The translations under genes were made by a program, and so were the position numbers. The notes beneath the pieces are model-generated. The model was not told where the DNA came from and ran no database searches. It saw nothing but the letters and a program-made list of their open reading frames with translations. This document shows positions 1 to 6,309 of a stretch of DNA of 8,266 nt, in pieces (positions within the stretch are counted from its first letter, which is position 1; each line of letters opens with the position of its first letter). Origin of the DNA: Desulfurococcales archaeon (GTDB lineage Archaea; Thermoproteota; Thermoprotei_A; Sulfolobales; NBVN01); NCBI GenBank assembly GCA_021163585.1, contig JAGGTW010000118.1, positions 1 to 8,266 of the forward strand, in the 5' to 3' direction.

Positions 1-1884
1 GAACTAGGGATTGACGTGGGATGTATTGATGGAGTTATTCAAGTGTCATCTCCTAGGCAGGTCTGTAAGCTTTTGCAACGCATTGGAAGATCTATGCATA
101 AGGGGTGGTTGGTAGCCCGTGGGGTTGTGGCAGTCGAATTTAATGCAGATAAAATACTTGAGTCCATAGTAATAGCTAGAAGGACGCTGGAGGGCATACT
201 TGAGACACCCAAGCCCTTTACTAAGTCTCTGGATGTGCTGGCACATACTCTGGTGGGGATGAGTATTGAGGGCACTAAGTACAGTGTGGACAAAGCATAT
301 GGCGTAGTCACAAGGTCTTACTCCTTCCTCGATCTGAGCTTTGACGAATTCCTTACCGTGCTTTACTTTATGAATGAACTCGGCTACATAAGGTTGCGAG
401 GTAATTTTATTGAGGGTACTACTAAGGGTAAGATATACTACCTGACTACGACGATGATAGTGGATACTCTACAGTATAGCGTTATAGATGTATTGAGTAG
501 AAGGCAAATAGGGAGTTTAGATGAGGAGTTCATTGCTACGTCACTGGAGGAGGGCGTTAACCTAGTACTAGGTGGTAAGGTGTGGAGGGTTTTAGCTATA
601 GATGATGAATCAAGAAAGGTTTATGTTGAATTACAAGAAGCGGAAGAGGCACATATCCCTTCTTGGTTAGGGGAAAGCATACCAGTCGATTTTAAGGTTG
701 CGAGGGAGGTCTGCGGTTTAAGAAGACTTATCGCACTGGGGTATAGGCCGTCATGGATCCGTGAAATAGCGGATAGTGAACTGGTCAAGTACGTGGAAGG
801 CGTCATTAAGGATCATGCACGCAAAGGGTACCCGCTACCTTCGGAGAACAATGTAGTAATCGAGGTATCAGGGACTAGCAGAACGGTACTTGTGATTCAT
901 GCATGCCTTGGGACACTGGGAAACAAGGCGTTGTCGCTAATTGTTACGGGTGTCATAAGTAAATTGCTAGGTGTGAGTACGCACGTAAAGGTCGATCCGT
1001 ATCACATATACGTAGAATTGCCGTATAGGTTGCCGGAGGACACGGCAAAATTAGTGGTGAGCAGGGTATTTAATGAACTAAGCAACAGTGAGTTGCTGGA
1101 CGTTATTTACTACTCTATTAAGGACACCGCCTTGTTTAAGTTTGTGGCATATAAGGTATTGTCTAGAGTGGGTTTGATCCCTAAAGGAGCTCCCTCTAAT
1201 GTTGTAAAGTCAATTATACGTAGGTACTCTGAAGTTGACGTAGTTAAGCATGAAGTCATGAATGAGATACTAACCAAGTACTTAGATCTCAAACCGGTTG
1301 AAGTACTGCTTGAGAGAATACACAAGGGTAAGACGAAGCTGTCGGTTGTTATCACGTCGAGATCGATGTCGCCACTAGCATCAGAGGGTCTTAAAGTACC
1401 TGGGGGGTACGAGAAAGTGAGGACCCAGTACCTGCCCAGAGAGGTAGTTGCTGAGCTCGTTAAAAGGCGGATAATGTCCAAGAAAGTGATCATGGTCTGT
1501 ATGGTGTGCGGTCATTACTGGGAGTCGAAAGTAGCTGATCTGCCCGATAGGATCGAGTGCCCGAAGTGTAGGTTTTCACTAATTGGTGTGGTATTTAGAG
1601 GAAACAAAGGTGATGTAGCCGAGATCGTCAGGAAGGGGTTGAGGGCGGGCAAGAACTACAAGTTCGTATTGAGTCATGATGAGAAGAAGTTTTTTGAGAA
1701 ACTTATGGATGCTGCCGAGCTGGTATTAAATTACGGTAAGAAAGCAGTTATTGCATTGGCCTCCTACGGTGTAGGACCTAGAACAGCTAGGAAGATACTG
1801 TTTATTGCTGATGAGAAGGAGTTCTACTTTAAGTTATATGAGCTTGAGAAACAGTACATAAGGACAAGAAAGTACTGGGACTAG
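1..1884 (+). CDS. Lhr-family superfamily 2 helicase, C-terminal part (5' truncated by window)
   Basis: The frame is open from base 1, so this is the 3' part of a longer gene with 627 codons visible; the GTG at 16 is internal, not a start. The first residues carry helicase motif V (ELGIDVG) and motif VI (QRIGRS at 76-93), so the first RecA domain and most of the second lie outside. A winged-helix-like and beta-rich region follows. Around 880-1060 lies the pattern of the DEAD/H-associated domain (VIHACLGTLGNKAL). Near the C-terminus there is a four-cysteine zinc ribbon (CxxC at 1498-1509, CxxC at 1558-1569) and a helix-hairpin-helix-like segment ending GVGPRTARKIL (about 1732-1800). Known family members are ATP-driven 3'-5' DNA or RNA:DNA unwinding enzymes used in repair. 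Odd: motif VI reads RSMH where RxGH is usual. Family assignment is confident; the exact Lhr subgroup is not resolved. Confidence 0.9.
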   Translation, partial: ELGIDVGCIDGVIQVSSPRQVCKLLQRIGRSMHKGWLVARGVVAVEFNADKILESIVIARRTLEGILETPKPFTKSLDVLAHTLVGMSIEGTKYSVDKAYGVVTRSYSFLDLSFDEFLTVLYFMNELGYIRLRGNFIEGTTKGKIYYLTTTMIVDTLQYSVIDVLSRRQIGSLDEEFIATSLEEGVNLVLGGKVWRVLAIDDESRKVYVELQEAEEAHIPSWLGESIPVDFKVAREVCGLRRLIALGYRPSWIREIADSELVKYVEGVIKDHARKGYPLPSENNVVIEVSGTSRTVLVIHACLGTLGNKALSLIVTGVISKLLGVSTHVKVDPYHIYVELPYRLPEDTAKLVVSRVFNELSNSELLDVIYYSIKDTALFKFVAYKVLSRVGLIPKGAPSNVVKSIIRRYSEVDVVKHEVMNEILTKYLDLKPVEVLLERIHKGKTKLSVVITSRSMSPLASEGLKVPGGYEKVRTQYLPREVVAELVKRRIMSKKVIMVCMVCGHYWESKVADLPDRIECPKCRFSLIGVVFRGNKGDVAEIVRKGLRAGKNYKFVLSHDEKKFFEKLMDAAELVLNYGKKAVIALASYGVGPRTARKILFIADEKEFYFKLYELEKQYIRTRKYWD

Positions 1885-1887
1885 GTC

Positions 1888-1915
1888 AGCAGTACTTTAG
1901 CATACACTGCTTTTT
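1888..1915 (+). terminator. Candidate hairpin plus T-tract terminator after the helicase gene
   Basis: AGCAGT (1888-1893) and ACTGCT (1906-1911) form a perfect 6-bp stem with a 12-base loop, and the run of T continues through 1915. It starts a few bases after the helicase stop codon and lies before the serS promoter box. Archaeal termination needs mainly the T-tract, so the hairpin may be incidental. The stem is short and the loop long, so confidence is limited. Confidence 0.35.
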
Positions 1916-1930
1916 CGGTGGGAGACGAAG

Positions 1931-1946
1931 AATAAAATGTATAAAC
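1931..1946 (+). promoter_or_regulatory. Candidate archaeal TATA box for serS
   Basis: An A-rich stretch followed by TGTATAAAC (1938-1946) resembles a BRE plus TATA box. An archaeal start site about 26 bases downstream of the box centre would fall near 1968, giving a leader of roughly 14 bases before the ATG at 1982. The position relative to the gene is the main support. Confidence 0.5.
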
Positions 1947-1981
1947 TCCTTATTTTGAGGTTAATGTGTGGTTGAGAGAGA

Positions 1982-3352
1982 ATGCCTTGGTCAGTACTGG
2001 AGGTACTGCGTAAAAATCCGGACTTGATGAGGGAGAACCTCAGGAAGAGGTTTATGGATTTCTCACTAGTCGATAAATTCATCAGTGTTGACAGTGAGTG
2101 GAGGAGGGTGCAGACGGAACTTAATAAGCTCAGGCATAAGCACAATGTAATTAGTTCGGAAATTGCTAGGTCACCACCTGAAGTGAGGAAGGCCAAGGTT
2201 GAGGAAGCAAAGAAGTTGCTCGAGACAATTGGTGAGTATGAGAAGAAGCTTAAGGAGTTAAGCATGTTAAGGACTCAATTGCTGGATAATATGCCTAGCT
2301 TACTGCATGAGTCAGTACCGATAGGGCCTGATGAAAGCTACAACGCAGTAGTCAAGGTGTGGGGGAAGGCTAAAGTTCAGAGAAAACATCTGGACAGTTT
2401 CATAGCAGAGACTGAGGGTAAGGGGGTGAAGATGGAGTATGAAGTTATAGAGTGGGAAGTAGTCGGTCATGCAGACATGCTTGAGAACGTGCTTAGGTTA
2501 GGTGACACATTAAAAGCAGGTGAGGTCGCTGGCTCAAGATTCTACTACATCTTTGATGATATAGTATGGCTCGATGCTGCCCTGTTAGCATACGCCATAG
2601 ATTACTTAACTAACAAGGGGTACAGGTTGATTATACCTCCATACATGCTTAAAGGTAAGTACATGTCTGCAGTAGAGGAATTCACGGCGTTCAAGGACGC
2701 ACTATATAAGATTGATGGCGAGGACCTATACTTAATAGCTACGGCAGAACACCCGCTGGCAGCTCTACACGCAGGCGAGACCATCCCTGAAGAAGACCTG
2801 CCGCTACTTTACGTAGGTGTCAGTCCTTGCTTTAGGAAGGAAGCTGGGGCAGGCAATAGGGATCTAAAGGGTGTCTTTAGAGTTCATCAATTCCATAAGG
2901 TAGAGCAGTTCGCCTTTACATTACCTGAGCAGAGCTGGGATGTATTTCACCAGTTAATCCGTAATGCAGAGGAACTTTATCAAGGCTTAGGGATCCCTTA
3001 CAGGGTAGTCAACATAGCGTCTGGAGAGCTTAATCTAAGAGCAGCAATGAAGTACGATCTTGAAGCATGGTATCCTGCTCAGGGGAGGTTCCGTGAATTA
3101 GTTAGCTGCAGTAACTGTTTGGACTGGCAGGCTTATCGCCTCAAAATAAAGTTTGTTCGTAGGAAGGGTATGGTGAAGGACTTTGTCCACATGCTTAATT
3201 CTACTGCTATAGCAAGTACTAGAACCATAACTGCAATATTAGAGAATTACCAGCGCGAGGACGGCGTTATTGAAGTACCTAAGGTTCTTAGGAAGTACCT
3301 AGAGCCGTTCAGTAGGGCGCCTAAGGATTACATACATCCTAGGAGGCGTTAG
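1982..3352 (+). CDS. serS: Seryl-tRNA synthetase
   Basis: This class II aminoacyl-tRNA synthetase charges tRNA(Ser) (and tRNA(Sec) where present) with serine in the cytoplasm. The 456-residue length suits the standard (not methanogen-type) SerRS. Residues about 30-103 form the N-terminal two-helix coiled-coil arm that grips the long variable arm of tRNA(Ser). The catalytic core shows motif 1 around 212-221 (RLIIPPYM), the serine-pocket segment TAEHPLAAL (254-262), motif 2 around 283-311 (FRKEAGAG, then FRVHQFHKVEQF), the SCSNCLDWQAYR segment (375-386), and motif 3 LNSTAIASTR (405-414) with the ATP-binding Arg414. An in-frame TGA at 1973-1975 makes the ATG at 1982 the first possible start, and MPW at the N-terminus fits crenarchaeal SerRS. 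It has its own TATA-like box and is probably transcribed alone. Confidence 0.97.
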   Translation: MPWSVLEVLRKNPDLMRENLRKRFMDFSLVDKFISVDSEWRRVQTELNKLRHKHNVISSEIARSPPEVRKAKVEEAKKLLETIGEYEKKLKELSMLRTQLLDNMPSLLHESVPIGPDESYNAVVKVWGKAKVQRKHLDSFIAETEGKGVKMEYEVIEWEVVGHADMLENVLRLGDTLKAGEVAGSRFYYIFDDIVWLDAALLAYAIDYLTNKGYRLIIPPYMLKGKYMSAVEEFTAFKDALYKIDGEDLYLIATAEHPLAALHAGETIPEEDLPLLYVGVSPCFRKEAGAGNRDLKGVFRVHQFHKVEQFAFTLPEQSWDVFHQLIRNAEELYQGLGIPYRVVNIASGELNLRAAMKYDLEAWYPAQGRFRELVSCSNCLDWQAYRLKIKFVRRKGMVKDFVHMLNSTAIASTRTITAILENYQREDGVIEVPKVLRKYLEPFSRAPKDYIHPRRR

Positions 3353-3375
3353 GGAAAGATGTTCTATTCATTATG

Positions 3376-3384
3376 CTTTATAAT
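3376..3384 (+). promoter_or_regulatory. TATA box for the winged-helix gene (near-leaderless)
   Basis: CTTTATAAT is a good match to the crenarchaeal TATA box. A start site 26-27 bases downstream of its centre falls near 3406-3407, only about 7 bases before the TTG start at 3414. No Shine-Dalgarno-like sequence precedes the TTG, which fits near-leaderless initiation, common in this group of archaea. Confidence 0.6.
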
Positions 3385-3413
3385 CCTATAAGCAACTAAC
3401 TTACTGATAGAGA

Positions 3414-4109
3414 TTGAGTGTTGATCAGAGAGTACTCGCGTTTTTGAAGAATAATCCGGGGGCCACGCCTAGGGAGATAGCTGATGCTTTAGGTATGCCT
3501 TTATCATCTGTCAGAGCAGCCCTCTACAGGCTTAGGGAGGCAGGATATGTCGTCAGGTCTACTAAGGGAGGTTACGTAGTTCGTGTGGTTCCCCCTGTAA
3601 TTAGTGAGGGGGTTAGTGAGCCGGGCAGTAGGGATCTGGATAAGATTAAAGACATTATTGAGGATCTGGTAAGTACCGTAAATTACTTAAAGAACGAGGT
3701 CAAGAGATTAGGCTCAAGGATCAGGAAACTTGAGCAGGAGTTGGACCTGCTTAGAATAGCTAGTGTCAAGTCAGGTGGGAGGAGGGCTTATAAAGGCGAG
3801 GAGAGGTCGGAGAGGTCAGGCGAGGACCTACTTGTTAAGGAGTTACATGAGAAGGGAATACTCAGTGTTGAGGAGGCTAAGAAAATCGCTAGGAAGCCTC
3901 TGGAGTCATACATAAGCAACGGCTCTTTGGTTCCCGTAGCAGGGTATCTAGTTAGTCAGGACTTCTTAAGTAGCTTTAAGGCTAAGTTCCCGCTCCACAT
4001 TAGTGAAGTACGTAACTTAAGTAACTCTGAAAAAGTACTGCTTGACGCCATGATTAAGGAGGGCTTGGTCTATCTTCATGCGGGTAGGGAGTACCGCATT
4101 ATTGAGTAG
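3414..4109 (+). CDS. Winged-helix / coiled-coil protein of unknown function
   Basis: A 231-residue protein with three parts. Residues 1-58 form a winged helix-turn-helix: a first helix (QRVLAFLKNNPG), the TPREIADALGM / LSSVRAALYRLREAGYV helix pair typical of MarR/ArsR-like DNA-binding folds, then a beta wing (STKGGYVVRVV). Residues about 74-116 are a coiled coil with Leu/Ile/Val every three to four residues, suggesting dimerisation. A charged, Gly/Arg-rich linker (119-136) leads to a C-terminal region (137-231) I do not recognise; it is predicted mostly helical with two short beta hairpins, possibly a second winged helix. The TTG start at 3414 is the first start after an in-frame TAG at 3408-3410. 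There are no cysteines, so no metal site is evident. A transcription regulator or chromatin-associated protein is plausible; no target is visible. Confidence 0.85.
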   Translation: MSVDQRVLAFLKNNPGATPREIADALGMPLSSVRAALYRLREAGYVVRSTKGGYVVRVVPPVISEGVSEPGSRDLDKIKDIIEDLVSTVNYLKNEVKRLGSRIRKLEQELDLLRIASVKSGGRRAYKGEERSERSGEDLLVKELHEKGILSVEEAKKIARKPLESYISNGSLVPVAGYLVSQDFLSSFKAKFPLHISEVRNLSNSEKVLLDAMIKEGLVYLHAGREYRIIE

Positions 4110-4114
4110 CGCCT

Positions 4115-4900
4115 TCATATTTCATCTTTGAGAAAGTCAGCTACAAAGTTAGCCAGCCTACTTATTAATTCTGTGAGTAAGACTTCTCCCTTACTTCTGC
4201 TTGCTTTGTCAGGCTGGCCGAAGGCTCCAGGTCCATGCATGACGCGCGATTCTGACCTAAATACGTACGCCTTAGGCCGCTCGGTGAGGTCAAGGCTGTG
4301 CCATCTGTTACTGTACTTCCTAAATACTGGTGGAGACCTACCAGGTTTCTTAGTTACTGGAATTCCTAGAGCAAGCGCTACACTCGTCTCTACCTCATCT
4401 GCATGAAAGAACGGTGTCTCAAACACGGACTTTATTACATCGCCTACGAACTCCCACACGGTCGCTACAGCAACCTTACCTTTCCCTACCTGCTCTACTA
4501 CCTCCCTAGCCGCAACCCGTAATGCATCAGAATTACCTGAGTGGGCATTTAAAATTAATACGTTATGGAAGCCGGAAGTAATTACTGAGGTCAGTACATC
4601 ACATATCAGCTTTATTAGGGTTTCGTAACTAAGGGTAATTGTTCCTGGGTAAGCCCGCCACATAACACTCAAGCCAAAGGGAATAGGAGGTAACTTTACT
4701 GCATATATATCCCTTTTCCTCAGCTCAGTAGCAAGGCGTTCTGCTACTTTATCAGCGATCAAAAAATCCGTACCTACTGGAAGGTGGGGCCCGTGCTGCT
4801 CTATGCTTCCAATAGGGAGTATGATTAAGGTGTTAGCCTTATTTGATATCTCACCTACAGCTTCCCACGTCATCAGCTCCCATCTATATGGTTGGGTCAT
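4115..4900 (-). CDS. Creatininase-family metal-dependent amidohydrolase (ArfB-like possible)
   Basis: The 261-residue protein has the full creatininase-family pattern: the opening WELMTWEAV, then PIGSIEQHGPHLPVGTD (metal ligands expected at Glu34, His36 and Asp45), LNAHSGN (His120), HADEVETS (Glu169 region) and a late GAFGQPDKASRSKGE block. Members hydrolyse cyclic or linear amides with a divalent metal. Characterised relatives include creatininase, the mycofactocin peptidase MftE, and the archaeal formamide hydrolase ArfB of flavin/deazaflavin synthesis; sequence alone does not choose among these, but creatinine breakdown is unlikely in this setting. The ATG at 4898-4900 overlaps the glyA TGA (ATGA), and AGGTG at 4912-4916 lies 11 bases upstream, so translation is probably coupled to glyA. 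No promoter of its own is expected. Confidence 0.9.
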   Translation of the reverse strand: MTQPYRWELMTWEAVGEISNKANTLIILPIGSIEQHGPHLPVGTDFLIADKVAERLATELRKRDIYAVKLPPIPFGLSVMWRAYPGTITLSYETLIKLICDVLTSVITSGFHNVLILNAHSGNSDALRVAAREVVEQVGKGKVAVATVWEFVGDVIKSVFETPFFHADEVETSVALALGIPVTKKPGRSPPVFRKYSNRWHSLDLTERPKAYVFRSESRVMHGPGAFGQPDKASRSKGEVLLTELISRLANFVADFLKDEI

Positions 4901-6195
4901 AGCAGCATTGGCACCTGAATAGGACTCCTCTCGAACTCTTCCGGTATCTTGAATGTGTACTTAACCTCAGTAAACTGCTTGCGGAATTCTATTACTTCTT
5001 TCTTCACTTCCTTCGGATCCCTGCCGTCTACAGCAACCTTACGGATGAGTTTCGCTACCTCCTTAAAGTCACTCTCCTTCATGCCGAACCTAGTCATTTC
5101 CTGTACACCGAGTCTCAAGCCGCTTGGGTCTTTCACCTTCTCCGGCGGGTCCCAGGGCAGTAGGTTTTTGTTTGTAATTATGTTGGCATCCTCAAGTAGC
5201 TTAGCTACCTTAGCCCCACCGCCTAGTCCCCGCACGTCAACTACCAGTGTGTGGGATTTAGTGTAGCCTAGATGTTCAGCCAGTACCTTGAACCCCTCAC
5301 TCGCCAGCGCTTCCGCAAACGCTCTTGCATTTCTTACTACCTGTTGTGCGTACTCCTCACCGAAGTGTAGCATCTCGATGGCTGTAACAGCCATTGCAGG
5401 TAGTCTGTGGAGGTGGTGGTTACTTATAAACCACGGGAAAACCGTCTTTGATATCGTTTTATACATTTTTTCGTCGTTGGTAAATATTATTCCTCCCTGC
5501 GGTCCCGGAAATGTCTTGTGTGTGGAGGATGTGGATACGTCAGCACCATCGTGTATGGGGTTCGGCCATACTTTCCCTGCTATCAGCCCAAGTACGTGGG
5601 CTACGTCATGCACCACCCTAGCACCTACGGCGTGGGTAGCATCTGCTATTTCTTTTGTTGGGTGAGGGAATAGATACACACTAGCACCTAGGGTTACGAA
5701 CTTAGGCTTAATCTCCTCAATGAGTTTAACAGCCTTATCTACATCAATATTCCAGTTATCTAAGTCGAAGGGTAGTTCAATCTGTTTGATTCCTAAGGCT
5801 CCCAACGTACCGAACTTAGTGTGAGATACGTGTGCGCCTGCTTGGACTGGCGCTATGAGTGCCTGGTCACCGGGATTTCCGAGGACTCTGAACACAGCAG
5901 CATTTGCTATGGTTCCGCTTATGGGTCTAGGCTCTACGTACTTAACGTTCAGCAACTTACTCATCAGCTCCATCACCATAAGCTCTATTTCATCAGTGTA
6001 TATATTACCCTGATAGAATCTTTTCCTAGGCTTACCCTCAGCGTACCTATGCATCATGTCGGTGAAGTAGGTAGCCTCAGCTAATGGTGACATTACATTC
6101 TCAGAAGCTATCAAATTTATACACTCGAACCTCCTCCATCTATTGTGAACTCTTGTGATCTCGATAACCTTAGTTAGCTCCTCAGGTAGTGACAC
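4897..6195 (-). CDS. glyA: Serine hydroxymethyltransferase, archaeal type
   Basis: PLP-dependent enzyme that interconverts serine and glycine while passing a one-carbon unit to a pterin; in crenarchaea the carrier is a modified pterin rather than ordinary folate. With the start at 6195 the protein has 432 residues. Visible family blocks are NLIASENVMSP (27-37), RYAEGKPRKRFYQGN (50-64), HDVAHVLGL (196-204, with Asp197 and His200 near the cofactor), STHKTFPGPQGG (224-235, Lys227 being the PLP-binding lysine) and SGLRLGVQEMTR (358-369, Arg361 expected to bind the substrate carboxylate). Start choice: an upstream in-frame GTG at 6201 sits directly against GGTGA with no spacer, whereas the GTG at 6195 is 6 bases from it and gives MSLPEEL, matching the usual crenarchaeal N-terminus. 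It is the first gene of a two-gene operon with the creatininase-family gene. Confidence 0.96.
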   Translation of the reverse strand: MSLPEELTKVIEITRVHNRWRRFECINLIASENVMSPLAEATYFTDMMHRYAEGKPRKRFYQGNIYTDEIELMVMELMSKLLNVKYVEPRPISGTIANAAVFRVLGNPGDQALIAPVQAGAHVSHTKFGTLGALGIKQIELPFDLDNWNIDVDKAVKLIEEIKPKFVTLGASVYLFPHPTKEIADATHAVGARVVHDVAHVLGLIAGKVWPNPIHDGADVSTSSTHKTFPGPQGGIIFTNDEKMYKTISKTVFPWFISNHHLHRLPAMAVTAIEMLHFGEEYAQQVVRNARAFAEALASEGFKVLAEHLGYTKSHTLVVDVRGLGGGAKVAKLLEDANIITNKNLLPWDPPEKVKDPSGLRLGVQEMTRFGMKESDFKEVAKLIRKVAVDGRDPKEVKKEVIEFRKQFTEVKYTFKIPEEFERSPIQVPMLL

Positions 6196-6201
6196 ATGCA
6201 C

Positions 6202-6206
6202 TCACC
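6202..6206 (-). promoter_or_regulatory. Shine-Dalgarno site of glyA (decides the start)
   Basis: GGTGA on the - strand matches the core that pairs with the archaeal 16S rRNA 3' end. Six bases separate it from the GTG at 6195 and none from the GTG at 6201, so it favours the shorter protein. Confidence 0.6.
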
Positions 6207-6225
6207 ACATAAGATTTTCTGCAGA

Positions 6226-6247
6226 GAATAAAAGCTTCATTTTAAAC
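6226..6247 (-). promoter_or_regulatory. Candidate promoter region for glyA
   Basis: Two A/T-rich boxes lie here on the - strand: TTTAAAAT (6239-6246) and CTTTTATT (6227-6234). The first predicts a start site near 6216, giving a leader of about 20 bases that includes the GGTGA site. The second predicts one near 6204, inside or past that site. The first is therefore preferred if the Shine-Dalgarno sequence is used. Confidence 0.4.
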
Positions 6248-6259
6248 AGAGTACCGTGA

Positions 6260-6277
6260 AGTGGTTTGGTAGCCACT
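6260..6277. repeat. Short inverted repeat between the surface-protein gene and glyA
   Basis: AGTGGTT (6260-6266) and AGCCACT (6271-6277) are inverted with a 4-base loop; five outer pairs are perfect and one inner pair is G-T on the + strand transcript. It lies after the stop of the surface-protein gene and upstream of the glyA promoter boxes, so it could be a terminator part or an operator. No T-tract follows directly on the - strand, and a chance origin is quite possible. Confidence 0.25.
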
Positions 6278-6309
6278 GAAACATGCTGGGAATCATGGAA
6301 GTGTTTGTG

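Noticed and set aside
16..18. GTG at 16 as the helicase start
   Set aside because: The frame is open to base 1 and encodes helicase motif V (ELGID) immediately before it, so the gene begins outside the window.
1110..1493. 127-residue - strand open frame inside the helicase gene
   Set aside because: It is the complement of conserved helicase coding sequence and its translation shows no recognisable domain.
4128..6084. Several + strand open frames opposite the amidohydrolase and glyA genes
   Set aside because: They lie wholly inside well-supported - strand genes, have low-complexity Ser/Leu/Thr-rich translations, and show no domain or promoter.
6250..6309. Possible C/D-box guide RNA between the surface-protein gene and glyA (CTGA at 6276, weak C-like boxes on both strands)
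   Set aside because: No proper RTGATGA box paired at the right distance with CTGA on either strand.
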